From contig SCFE01000029.1 in NCBI GenBank assembly GCA_004352715.1, positions 2,033,437 through 2,097,436 on the forward strand: a stretch of DNA of 64,000 nt. The letters run 5' to 3'. The position numbers were made by a program, and so were the translations under genes. This document shows, one piece after another, positions 23,852 to 35,400 of this stretch. Position 1 is the first letter of the stretch, and every line of letters begins with the position of its first letter. The notes under the pieces are model-generated. The model had not been told where the DNA came from, did not search any database, and saw only the letters and a list, made by a program, of their open reading frames with translations. Source of the stretch: Hofstenia miamia (lineage: Eukaryota > Xenacoelomorpha > Acoela).

Positions 23852-24661
23852 CCCAATAAACATTTTTGGTTGCAGTAACGTTTCACTAACGCTGATTTTG
23901 TGACATAAAGGCGTTCCATGGAAGTTGCAGGAAAGTTGAATTTGAAACAAACTGGTTGCATGGACGTGTAAATGACCGTCATAACAACGTTGCAGGAGCG
24001 TTGAATTTGCAAAATTATTTATAACTTAAAAATACATTATGTCGAAACATTTTAAAATTATTATAAATATTTTAGATTCTGCAGACTTAACTGCTTTGCA
24101 CCGACGTTTATAACAATTAATGCAGCAAATAAATACACGCAAGTCAATATGCATGGCCCAAAAATAACTACTAAATCAAAACTGGAATGGATAATCCATT
24201 ATATTACATGACATGTAGTTTTCAAATTATAAACTTCATTCAATTGCTTTAGCAATGTACTATATATTCTTTAGCAATTTGATCATAATTTCGGCCAATT
24301 TAAATTTAGCATTTCAATTTTTTGAAGCTAAAAGACTATAAAGTTAAAGGGAGTTTTACAAATTTTCAAACTATTCTAAGTTAGTGCTGAAATTTTGCAA
24401 AATTATTCTTAATTTTCTTTGAATATGTGCTATTAAAATTATTTATAAATTTGCATTTTTGCTTTTTTAACAAATTGGCATTAAGTAATATAAATTTATT
24501 GATTTTCATATACCTTAGCGTCAAATATAAGTGGTAAATAGATAGATATCTTTTTCTTTATCTGTTGAATACTAATTAAATTGGTTACAAATTCAACACG
24601 CAACGTGTTCATGACAAATTCTACTAAAATTCAACGTTACTGAACAAACAGTGGTATTGGG
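23852..24661. mobile_element. CCCAATA-ended inverted-repeat element
   Basis: Left end CCCAATAAACATTTTTGG followed by TTGCAGTAACG. Right end, inverted, CCCAATACCACTGTTTG followed by TTCAGTAACG. Both ends then carry GTTGAATTT/GTTGCA motifs. No clear target duplication was seen. It shares its first bases with 11555-11824, suggesting one MITE family of unknown superfamily. Confidence 0.5.
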
Positions 24662-27014
24662 ATCTTAAAAATTATAAACTTAAATTTTGAGGCATCTCAA
24701 ATTAAAAAAACCCTTCTTGTCTTAAAAATGCTACAAAGTAGAATTTCAACATTAAATTAGCACATGAGGTATTCTAGGATATATAAAATGAAAGATCTTT
24801 ATTGAATAAGAATAACACCGAGATTATATTTTACCACAATTCAATTTGTGTAACCTTGCCCACTAGTTATTGACGTTCCAAATTTTCTATGAAATTTTCT
24901 AAAACAACTAAAATTATTCTAAGTGCCCTCAATTGTACAAAAAAATGTAAAAACGGTCTAAACATTTTGTCCATGTTTAATGGGGAAGGGTATACAGAAT
25001 GCAGAACCCCATACCCCGTTAGCTACAACATTGTGTGTACCCCAAAATGATTTGTGTATATAAAGAATCAAAGATTATATAATTTATTTTGCATTATATT
25101 AGTACAATTAACAGACAATGAGATTTGCAGGCATATTGTTGGCAAAAACGGCGATGCTTCTGCACTTTTTATCATGATATTTTGGACATGAAATCGGTTA
25201 GGAATCACTATGATTTCTCTTCAATCAATAAATAACAACATTAGTTCAACTACATGAGTATGAAATCCATTTTTATACAAATATTGTTTTTCAATATGAG
25301 GAGTAATAATTTTATGCTTAATGACAAAAATGTTGTAAAAAATAGAAATATATTCAAACAAACATTTTATATATTGTTGCAATAACATTACAAATTTATA
25401 AATTTTCAAATTTTTCTTTCAAAACTGAGAAAACATTCAATGTCAATGCGGTTCTATGGAAGGTAAATATCTTTTCAGTTTTTCTTTACTATTCAAAACT
25501 ATTTTAAAATCTATTGAAACCATTTGAAATCTTTTAAAATGAATAAAAATTGTACAAAATATAGAATTTTAATTATCAAGTGGGTTACACTAGGTACTAC
25601 ACTAGGTACNNNNNNNNNNNNNNNNNNNNNNNNNNNNNNNNNNNNNNNNNNNNNNNNNNNNNNNNNNNNNNNNNNNNNNNNNNNNNNNNNNNNNNNNNNN
25701 NNNNNNNNNNNNNNNNNNNNNNNNNNNNNNNNNNNNNNNNNNNNNNNNNNNNNNNNNNNNNNNNNNNNNNNNNNNNNNNNNNNNNNNNNNNNNNNNNNNN
25801 NNNNNNNNNNNNNNNNNNNNNNNNNNNNNNNNNNNNNNNNNNNNNNNNNNNNNNNNNNNNNNNNNNNNNNNNNNNNNNNNNNNNNNNNNNNNNNNNNNNN
25901 NNNNNNNNNNNNNNNNNNNNNNNNNNNNNNNNNNNNNNNNNNNNNNNNNNNNNNNNNNNNNNNNNNNNNNNNNNNNNNNNNNNNNNNNNNNNNNNNNNNN
26001 NNNNNNNNNNNNNNNNNNNNNNNNNNNNNNNNNNNNNNNNNNNNNNNNNNNNNNNNNNNNNNNNNNNNNNNNNNNNNNNNNNNNNNNNNNNNNNNNNNNN
26101 NNNNNNNNNNNNNNNNNNNNNNNNNNNNNNNNNNNNNNNNNNNNNNNNNNNNNNNNNNNNNNNNNNNNNNNNNNNNNNNNNNNNNNNNNNNNNNNNNNNN
26201 NNNNNNNNNNNNNNNNNNNNNNNNNNNNNNNNNNNNNNNNNNNNNNNNNNNNNNNNNNNNNNNNNNNNNNNNNNNNNNNNNNNNNNNNNNNNNNNNNNNN
26301 NNNNNNNNNNNNNNNNNNNNNNNNNNNNNNNNNNNNNNNNNNNNNNNNNNNNNNNNNNNNNNNNNNNNNNNNNNNNNNNNNNNNNNNNNNNNNNNNNNNN
26401 NNNNNNNNNNNNNNNNNNNNNNNNNNNNNNNNNNNNNNNNNNNNNNNNNNNNNNNNNNNNNNNNNNNNNNNNNNNNNNNNNNNNNNNNNNNNNNNNNNNN
26501 NNNNNNNNNNNNNNNNNNNNNNNNNNNNNNNNNNNNNNNNNNNNNNNNNNNNNNNNNNNNNNNNNNNNNNNNNNNNNNNNNNNNNNNNNNNNNNNNNNNN
26601 NNNNNNNNNACTCATAAACACAAATTTGTAAAAGTATGCATGTATTACGATAGGGACATAAATTTATTTAAGCCTGAGTGAGAGCGGAGATGACGTCACT
26701 CAAGGTGTGTAATAATTTCTTCATATGCGCTAAATATTCTTCAGTTGACAGGTTTTTAATATATAGGACCTATATAAATTCTACAATAACTTACATGAAG
26801 AAAATCCATCAGCAATTTAAAAAGTTTTTTTGAATCCAAAGACTTTAATGTTTAGTGCTGTTTTTGCACAATACACAGAACAGCACTTCAAGTAGAAACA
26901 GGCATTGACGAGAAAGAAGTATCTATAGAATCAGCTATGACAATAATCTTAAAGTCGTCAGTGACTCAAATATCATCAATGAATTAATATATTATGAGCA
27001 TATAAAGAAAATGC
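24662..27014. other. AT-rich DNA with a 1000-N gap at 25610-26609
   Basis: The gap is exactly 1000 N and begins inside a short tandem repeat of ACTAGGTACT type (25586-25609), which probably broke the assembly. No gene recognised on either side. Confidence 0.6.
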
Positions 27015-27454
27015 TTACGGTTTTTTGAACTTTTGTAGCACATCGTCTTTAAACTTGGACCAACAATTACTCGAAATTGAGTCCATAGACAGAAATTCTG
27101 TCAATTGATCTTGTGTCACATTTCTAACACTGGGAAGAGATTTGTAAGAGTTCCGAATTGGCACATTTCTTGGTATAGACGTTGATGGCACATTTGGAAA
27201 AAGAGAGGGAGGAACTATAGGCACCAATTGACCACCTTTTACTTCTCTTGTGATTACGTCATCGGGCCAATGAACTCTGTTACTCCAATATGTCTTGTAA
27301 TATTATTAACAACATTGGGCAAGGCATGTATCCAGCGGTTCCTCATAGATATTTCTTTGGGAAATGAAAATACAGGAACTCTTTCTTTCTGCAATGTATT
27401 AATTTATGAATCATAATTCGACTGTCATCCACTAACGCAACATTTACAAGGCAT
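27015..27454 (-). pseudogene. THAP-domain protein pseudogene
   Basis: Starts at ATG 27454 as MPCKCCVSG then a stop exactly where a zinc-binding Cys is expected, then QSNYDS, a second stop, and RVPVFSFPKEISMRNRWI, the THAP core. After ITRHIGVT a one-base frameshift leads to VHWPDDVITREVKGGQ and VPPSLFPNVPS, the THAP C-terminal block (His of the C-x2-H pair, Phe-Pro near the AVPTIF position). The third zinc Cys is replaced by Thr. A linker resembling those after other THAP domains (RNVTQDQLTEFL) follows. It ends in AAACCG|TAAGC, which is either a stop or a splice donor. THAP domains bind DNA and derive from P-element-type transposases. This copy cannot make a folded domain. Confidence 0.8.
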
Positions 27455-27525
27455 AATTCGTTTAAATTTGTGTGGGTGCGAGTAATTTGAGAGGAGTATT
27501 AAAATTAATATGAGCGTAGCACTGC

Positions 27526-27588
27526 ACCAGCCTACAATAACTTTTCTCTTGTTTCGTCTACATGGCCTGTAAATTTAGAATGCATTGG
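27526..27588 (-). repeat. Dispersed repeat, partner of 18601-18663
   Basis: Inverted copy of the block at 18601-18663, lying upstream of the THAP pseudogene on the same strand. Confidence 0.65.
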
Positions 27589-29039
27589 AGACAAAAGATT
27601 GGGAAAATGTGGCTCTTATACTGTGGTCTTAAGCTCGGGAAATCTTTTCAATAAAATATGCCCTGCCAGTTTTCCTATGAGCATTGCAGGAAGTCATTGA
27701 AATCCTACTTATTCGGCAATTACTGCTATTTTCAAAGGTAAATCATTTTTTAATCATCTGGAATCTTCGCATTGTGAATTTTTTTATAAAGGGCGTTTTC
27801 ATTTTGAATTTTTATACAAATATTCTTGTAATTTCAGTTGTCAATATGGCAGCACCACTCTCCTTGTAAGATTGAACTATAATTGCTGCACTCATTGGGG
27901 TTCGGGGATCAGATGCAGCAATCCAAGTAAGTTAGAGAAACAATAGTGGCTGAAATAATTTTTAGGATGCAGAGACCATCAAATATTTTAGCCAAATGAT
28001 GTGTGACAGCAGCAATAACGAAGGCAAGTTTCTTCATCACATTTCAGTCAAATGAAGCAATCTTTCTTGCTGGAAGATTCTAATATCAACATAATCTTTA
28101 GTGATATATAGTCCTCAAGAATTATTATGAAAAAAGTATTTGCTGTCTAAAATCACCTTTTCTGTAGCATTATTTTATATTCAGTTATAAAACTATTGAA
28201 TTAGAAGGACAGCATTAGCAGGGAACTGTATCTAGAAATGCTTGAGAAAATGTGTGGCCTGCTCTGCCATAAATCCCAATTGAATTAAATGGTGGTCATA
28301 CATAAATGCAAGTTAATGCCTTTCCATCTTTAGTCTTCTCTGTACGAAAATGGTTGACAACAAATTACATGTATTTAAATGAGAATGAATTGTATATTGT
28401 TAAAGCATATGCTACAGACATACCAAAATATATTTACTGAAGAGCAAATTCATTATTGTATCATGCAATACTACTAGCAGAATATTAATCTATAAGAAAA
28501 TATCATAGCATTCACTGAAATATTGTTTTGTTCAAGAAAATCATACAGTTTTCACATATTATAATTGAAATGCTCAGCCAATTGATATCTTTATTGGACC
28601 ATGACATAATACCCATGTTATGCTAGTTAAAGGTTGTGTCTAAACAAATACCATACGCCATTTGTAAGGGAAATGGGCATGAATTTGCAGTACATTTAGA
28701 TTTTCAAAATATATGTTCATACATAAATTTTCATAATATTTATTGATAAATTTATGTCATAGTTAGAGTTGGGCTGATTATTTGGGCCTTAGCCCAGCCC
28801 CATACAACTTACGCCCAAGCCCAGTCCAGCTCAAATTATTTTCATTTATACTACTAATAGTGTCCTTTGCCTTATAGAGGTCCATCAGCACTATAATTTG
28901 CATCATAAAAATTTGATCAATATGCGCAATTATCTTCATAATTTTTATCATAAACCTAACTTATAACCCTAATAAGAACTTACAAGCCAGATTTTTTGAT
29001 ATCAAAACTATTGAGTTGGAGAGTGCTTACATTAAAGGT
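27589..29039. other. AT-rich stretch with a GGGCT-rich tract
   Basis: At 28764-28830 TAGAGTTGGGCTGATT and following GGGCC/GCCCAGCCC motifs look like a hAT subterminal region. No partner end found. No gene seen. Confidence 0.4.
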
Positions 29040-29160
29040 GGGAACCGAAAGGGCCCTCATGCCTGAACCGTCCTAGAGAGTAACCTCCTCGCGGTGGTTC
29101 CTGGAGAAGCTACCTCCCAAGGCGAAAGCCAAAGGGTGGTGCTGAGCTAATACTTGACGG
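29040..29160 (+). ncRNA. HDV-like self-cleaving ribozyme at LINE 5' end
   Basis: All helices of the nested double-pseudoknot can be drawn. P1: GGGAACC 29040-29046 with GGTTCCT 29096-29102, seven pairs including the characteristic terminal G.U. P2: CCGTC 29068-29072 with GACGG 29156-29160, plus GAGTA 29078-29082 with TACTT 29151-29155. P3: ACC 29083-29085 with GGT 29093-29095. L3 is TCCTCGC. P1.1 GG is at 29103-29104. P4: AGC-T-ACC-T-CCC 29108-29118 with GGG-T-GGT-GCT 29134-29143, capped by a GGC-GAAA-GCC hairpin. J4/2 contains GCTAA, with the presumed catalytic C at 29147. Cleavage would leave G29040 as the RNA 5' end. Such ribozymes at the 5' ends of R2, RTE and other LINEs process the element RNA from a co-transcript (known). 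The extra J1/2 sequence (29047-29067) can form a small hairpin. Confidence 0.88.
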
Positions 29161-29708
29161 GCGCGTCCCTTTGCGGAGTCCCGAACCAAGAGTGGACGTT
29201 AAGCAATAGGGTATAAGAAGGTGCCGCCATGTGTGCTATGCGCATGTGGGGGCGGTAATGATGATGTGAGACTGTCTGGTAGTCTAGCATTAAGTTGCTG
29301 CTTGGTGCCCAGAGTCGTAGAGTGCATCTACGAGGCCAGTAATACAGAGATTTTTCTCTGTCTTTGGGCTCTAAATAGGCCTTGGCCAGCATTTGCTGTG
29401 CCTTCCTATGAGGGAGCCTTGCTCTGTCATGGGTTTTAGTGCGGACAGTAGATGCTCACGAGTTACCCAGTTAGTAGCCTTGGTTGGCGAAAGCTGGAGA
29501 GGCGCAACCCTCTCATGAAGCTCAAGCCTTCGGCTTCACTCCTGCTGATCAGACTCAACACAGATCAGCACTCTGCGTGCCAGGGGTCGCCAGAGGTCAA
29601 GCATGATTAAACCGGCCTTAGCGGTACACTTCTAGGGGTAGTTCCGGATTTTGATCTGTTGACACACACTCTTCAGTCTGTCGACTGGTAGAGTAACCCC
29701 GACCACAT

Positions 29709-29742
29709 NNNNNNNNNNNNNNNNNNNNNNNNNNNNNNNNNN
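29709..29742. other. Assembly gap, 34 N
   Basis: Short gap just upstream of the zinc-finger ORF. Confidence 0.95.
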
Positions 29743-29937
29743 GCTAATTGCTGGAAGTGTGAAGCGAAGGGATGCTACAAGTCGTACAAGAGCAAAGGTT
29801 GGTATTTACGGCATATTAAGACCTGTCACCCCAACCTTTGTAATCGAGCATTGATAGGCGACGTAGGAAGACACCAGGCTTCCGCCACCAATCTGGGGGC
29901 GTTGGAGGGGCCGGTTAGCAGTCCTGCAGGAGTTTGA
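29743..29937 (+). CDS. C2H2 zinc-finger ORF end of the LINE
   Basis: Open from the gap edge to TGA 29935-29937 (64 codons). It contains CEAKGCYKSYKSKGWYLRHI followed by KTCH, a C-x4-C-x12-H-x4-H finger, and an additional upstream Cys (NCWKC). Such fingers sit in the N-terminal or ORF1 nucleic-acid-binding region of several LINE groups and probably bind target DNA or element RNA. Start codon is not visible because of the gap. After the stop no endonuclease or RT of matching composition follows, so only the 5' portion survives. Confidence 0.6.
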   Translation, partial: ANCWKCEAKGCYKSYKSKGWYLRHIKTCHPNLCNRALIGDVGRHQASATNLGALEGPVSSPAGV

Positions 29938-30033
29938 ACTATATTGCTCTTTGTTACTCGATTCCTAGGGCTTCAGGACCAGAACTGGTCGGTACCATCC
30001 AGTTCTAAATTTAGGACTGCGTTTGGGAGCCCC

Positions 30034-32480
30034 CACATTGAAGGTAAACCAATTTATCTAATGGGTGACTTTAACTTAGATTTTTTCAATTGTCGTGAAA
30101 GGAATCTTGTAAGTGCCCTTATTAATAATTTCAACCTAAGTGTAGTTAATTATGATATACCAACTCGGTCCAAGACAATGATTTATTACATTATACATGA
30201 TAAGGAAAATTGTATGGATTTTAAGTATGCAGTTTTTAGCAGTTTTTCAGATCACAATTTAATTGTTGCAATAAACAAAAACTGGCATGCCACAGTTTTG
30301 GAATATGTGAAAGTCGCTGTTAGAAACTTTTCTAACTTCAAACTATCCAGCTTTTCTAATGATCTGGAGAGCTTAGCTGGGACTACATCTACTTTTGCCA
30401 TAATATTTCAATAAAACCAGCATTCTTTCTAAATTCTATTAAAAATTGTTTTGATAAACATGCCACACTGATCTTTAAAAAGGTTAGTAACGATTCAAAA
30501 ATCTCAAATGAATTCTATCCACCATCTATCAGAAGGCTAAAGCTGAAATGATGTGAAGCATTCAAGAGGCTGTGTATTGAAAGGTCTAATGCTGCTGAGG
30601 CAAATTATCTTTGCCTGAAAACGATTCTGAATGCAGTTTAAGGTGTTTCATGCCTGACAAAGAGAAGCAGGCATATGCTGCATGCAGAGATTCTGATGCT
30701 AAATGGAAATACATTCAACACTTAGCAAAAAATACCATAGAATCCAGTAACATACAATCAATTAGAAATGGTAATCAGACAATAACAAACAAAAAACAAA
30801 TTGCTGAATTTTTGAATAAGGCTTTCATAAACATGGGAAATTTTGGTCTTCATAGATATACCACATTGACTTGTTCTCATAGATGATGTTACAGTAAGCC
30901 TTTCCTTTTCTCCTGCATTTCACTATACAAAATCAGACAGGTTCATATGGCGTTCCAATTCACATTATTAAAAAACTTGATGACTGCATCTTCAGACACT
31001 TCCAGTCCATTGTAAATGATGCCATTAGCAGCTCCGTTTTTCCAACTCCTTCAAAAAAGTCTGACATTATTCCCATATACAAAAGTGGAGACAAACAATT
31101 GCCATCAAACTACCACCCTATTGCCATCACCAATTCCTTTGTGAAATATTTTGAAAAGCTACTTTGTGAACAAATAGTTTAGTATATAGAAGACAATAAT
31201 TTAATTTCAGACAATCAATTTGCTTATAAGAAGTCATCTTCAAGTTCTCATTGTGTGTTGAGATTAATGGAGACCATAAGATCAAACTTAAACTCTAACC
31301 TTTGTTCATGCATTGTCCTCACTGACCTGAGCAAAGCCTTTGATAGCATAGACCACATGTTGTTAATGGAAAAGTTATTACCCAGGAATTTGTATGCTGA
31401 TGACGTTTGTATTATTTCTTCCAGCAACACACTTGCTAATGCTAAAGCAAAATTGCAGAGAGATCTTGATAGAGTAATGGAATATCTCACTAATAATTGT
31501 CTTAAAATAAACACAAACAAAACGCAGTTCAGATTTTTCTTCAATGATATAATTGAATCACAAGCTCAAATTAATATTTTACAGGAAACTGTAGATAGTC
31601 AAACCAACATAAATTACCTAGGTGTGNNNNNNNNNNNNNNNNNNNNNNNNNNNNNNNNNNNNNNNNNNNNNNNNNNNNNNNNNNNNNNNNNNNNNNNNNN
31701 NNNNNNNNNNNNNNNNNNNNNNNNNNNNNNNNNNNNNNNNNNNNNNNNNNNNNNNNNNNNNNNNNNNNNNNNNNNNNNNNNNNNNNNNNNNNNNNNNNNN
31801 NNNNNNNNNNNNNNNNNNNNNNNNNNNNNNNNNNNNNNNNNNNNNNNNNNNNNNNNNNNNNNNNNNNNNNNNNNNNNNNNNNNNNNNNNNNNNNNNNNNN
31901 NNNNNNNNNAGGGAATCCGCTACTTGTACGTGATGAGGCATCTATCTGTACATGTTGAAGTTTTGCATGCCTTTTACTGTCACACTTGAACTATTGTTCA
32001 TTTCTATTCATCAGTCTATCTATCCAACACAAAAAGAAACTGACTGAAACAATCAATTGGGCGATTCGTACTATGTATAGTATCCCAAAATATGAATCAG
32101 TAAATTACATAATGAAACAATTAAACATTTTACCTCCATATGAAACTATAAAACTTCAATCTTTAAATCTATTCCATAAATTCATGTTTGCTCATAAATC
32201 AATTAAGTTTCTTGATAGATTCATCAACAAGACCAACAGAGGTAATAAAGCAGCATCAATACTCAAAAACAGCACTAAATTCTGGGACAGTTCCTATAGC
32301 TTAAATATAATCAAATTGTGGAATGCCTTAGACAATGATATAAGATATCAACCTAAATTAAAATTGTTTAACAAACTACTGAAAGAGAATCTGAGAAATG
32401 ACGTGTATTTGTAATGCAAGTGATCTTATAATTTACATTAGATTCACCTATTTTTATTGTATTTGTTGACAATTTGTGTT
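30034..32480 (+). pseudogene. CR1/Jockey-like LINE, 5'-truncated and broken
   Basis: Endonuclease: IYLMGDFNLDFF (30053 onward) through FSSFSDHNLIVAI, the APE catalytic Asp/His blocks; the N-terminal part is absent. Linker 30611-30886. RT: DIIPIYKSGDKQLPSNYHPI and IAITNSFVKYFEKLL (31060-31160), a stop at 31181, then NQFAYKKSSSSSH, motif A LTDLSKAFDSIDH (31320-31353), and motif C LYADDVCII (31391-31417). Only about a dozen residues separate A and C, where family members have roughly 80-100, so the fingers/palm segment with motif B is deleted. After a 283-N gap the usual C-terminal tail follows (31986-32414; LNILPPYETIKL, IIKLWNALDNDI). The 3' UTR runs to about 32480. Confidence 0.85.
31627..31909. 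other. Assembly gap, 283 N
   Basis: Lies within the LINE RT/C-terminal region. Confidence 0.95.
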
Positions 32481-35400
32481 TGTTTTGTTTTTTTATTTTA
32501 TTCATAATTATTCTGAATAGAATTGTTTCATATTATAGGGGTTGAAATACACATTTATCATACATATTTGGAAGTGTTGGAAAAACTACATTTAATTTTA
32601 CACAGTGCATATTACAAACATTTCAAAATCCAAAATGAATTTTTTAATGCAAAATAATACCCACTTTTGCTGCATAATTCTTCCCTATTAATGGTATATA
32701 ATTGACAGTAGAAACCTATATATTATGTGATGAAATTCATTAAAATTTCATCTATATGAGTAACAGCATTTAGAATTTATTTATAACTTTTCATAAGTAT
32801 TCTTCTTCTTTGCATGGTTTCACAATGACTAAAATCCTCTAGCATATAAAAAAAACTTTTAATAAAATTAAACCCCTAGTAGTATTTAAGGTTGCATTTG
32901 CACTGAAAATGGCAATACTCATTTAGAGGATTGAAAGAGGATATAAAACAGCCTAAATGCAGCCAAATCTATGTATTTGGATTCAAAATAGCTGGTTACA
33001 TCCATTATACAAACAAATTATGCCTAAATAAATATTTTGTAATCTATTCAATATTTGGCTTCTCTAATGCTGGTCTAAGACTGTTATGTTGACTGAATTA
33101 TCTTTGTAGTAGAGTAAATGGCTATTTTGTTGCCTAGATATATAGTGTTTTACTCAAGAAAAAGGTACAAAGCTAAAGCATACTGCTGGGGGATTGAATT
33201 TACATAATTTCTTCAAAAAAAAAGTTAAAACATACTGCTGGGAAAATTAAGTTTAAATTTTTGAATCCAAAACAATTATTTCTAAAATTCTGGACTATTA
33301 TTTGATTTTTATGTAATCTACTTTAGAAGTACTTACAATATGATATGAAAGCTTTGCATGGTTATTCTTCAAATGAGGATTCAGGTATTGTTTTGTTCTT
33401 GCCTCTAAATTTATGCTTCATTTGTTTTAATGGGTACTATTTCAAAATTATCTTGCATTAACAAGAAGCACAATCAAAAGAACACTCTAAATGAAGGTGG
33501 AATTCTGAAATATTTAGAGATATTCTATGCTATATTAGTCCTCATGATCAATTTTGGTATTAAATTTCATTTTCATTTTCTTATCAATGTTTTGTTTTAC
33601 TACACACACTTGTAAAGAGTTACCATTAGAGACGCATTCCTTATTTGTTGAAATAGTGCACTAATTTGATATACTTAAGAATTTCTGTAATATAGTGCCA
33701 TTTAGCTGATGAAAAATATAATATTTCTAAAAAGAGTGAAGTAAGCAAATTGATAATATATCACAAAATTACTATGTGCAAAAAAATAATTCTGTTGTTT
33801 TGCAATTTGTTGCATTTGCTGCATTACTACATGGTTTCTTTAAGGTTGTGTCATTGCAGTGCTTCTTTTTGTACTGCTGAAATAAGAAAAAGACTGCTAT
33901 TGTGCAAAATGTTTCCTAAAAATAAAAGAAAAGTGATGAACAGCAGTGCAAACCCAACTTTAAATGGTACTAGTGACATTTAAAACTAATCAATACAATA
34001 ATTAAATATTTGCAAAGTGAAGATAATGCATTTGAAAAAATTTAAAAAATAGTCCATCAATATTTATATTATTTTATATATGATCAAAAGCAAAATTATC
34101 TTGATTTTTAGATGTGATCTGGAAATACTTGATGAATACTAAAATTTAACATAAAACAATTTGCAAACTTAAATTGTATGAAGCATTTTAGTAATATAAA
34201 TTTCAAAAAGTGAATTGTACATAAATGTTTTGAATAGTTTTGCAAGCATACATCTTAAAAACTTAAATTTTGATAAATATAAACATATATATTACAATCA
34301 CATTGTGTAACCCCTTTGCTAATAATAATTTGTTAGATTTATATGGTACTTCCAGAAAACTTGATCATACTCAGAATTTTCTTCAAAAAATACTTGAACC
34401 TGCACTCAAACTCAAAATGTGCATGGACTGAGTAATTTGAACTCAATTCAATGAACTGATGTGGACACTAAGAAAGCTTAAAATTTTTAACATTATTAAG
34501 AACAATATTTGAAACACTACTTTATGGAATTATTAAGAATTAATCTACAATAAATGAATTACATAAAATCTTGACACAAATAGTTACATGCAGAATTGTC
34601 AAATCTATTAGTGCAAATGCACATCATGGAAAGACACATGATATTGCCTTAGTTCAAGAGTTTGGAGCACAAACAGTAATGTATGCTGATAGGATCTGTA
34701 TAATTATTAATGCTACATCTCCATCTTTTGCTTTTAGTATTGGTAATTCCATTACACAAATACTGAATAATTGGTCCAATCAGAATGGTTTAAGATTAAA
34801 TATTTGTATATTCACTTAGCTGGCAAGAAAGTTCATAACAATGTTCTACAATGATTAATGTGTCTGGCTCAAAAAACATTCAAAAATTCTATCAAAATTC
34901 CTTATATTACCCTTCAGGTTATAGGTCTGAGAGTTATGGCAGTTGAACTACCCAACTGCAACTTATTATAATGACTTCTACTCCTTTTAAATCTTAGGTT
35001 TCTTTGTGGAAAGCATTACAAGCTATTGTTGTCTACCTTAGGAAGCATCAGCATAATTTTTCATTTTCTGAATATGTCTCATTCTTCTTAGAAATTAATA
35101 AGTAATAATTTCTTCAAATTTCATTTTTAGGAAATGAATTCAATTGTTCATATTGGTTTGCTTAAAAAGTAGCAATCACAAATGTGGTTGCATATTACCC
35201 TATTGTGGCATCAGTCTACCTCCAGCAATTTCAAACATTTCTGCATCATTATTACAAAATTGATAATTGCTAATTGTAAATTAGTTACATTACATTTATT
35301 TGTGATTCCCTCACTTTTGGTGTAATCCTATTTGACCAACTTTGCAATTTTAAATATTTGAATTTTTGCAGTTCTGCCAGTTGAGTTTATTTGCCATACA

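Larger units (their letters stand above)
29040..30033 (+). mobile_element. LINE 5' fragment (ribozyme plus zinc-finger ORF)
   Basis: A GC- and CpG-rich block that contrasts sharply with the AT-rich surroundings. It starts at the ribozyme. It includes an untranslated-looking leader and a zinc-finger ORF end (29743-29937), and its composition ends at about 30033, where an AT-rich LINE begins. No 3' half of the GC-rich element was found. The ribozyme plus N-terminal C2H2 finger fits R2/NeSL- or RTE-type LINEs; I cannot decide between them. Confidence 0.7.
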
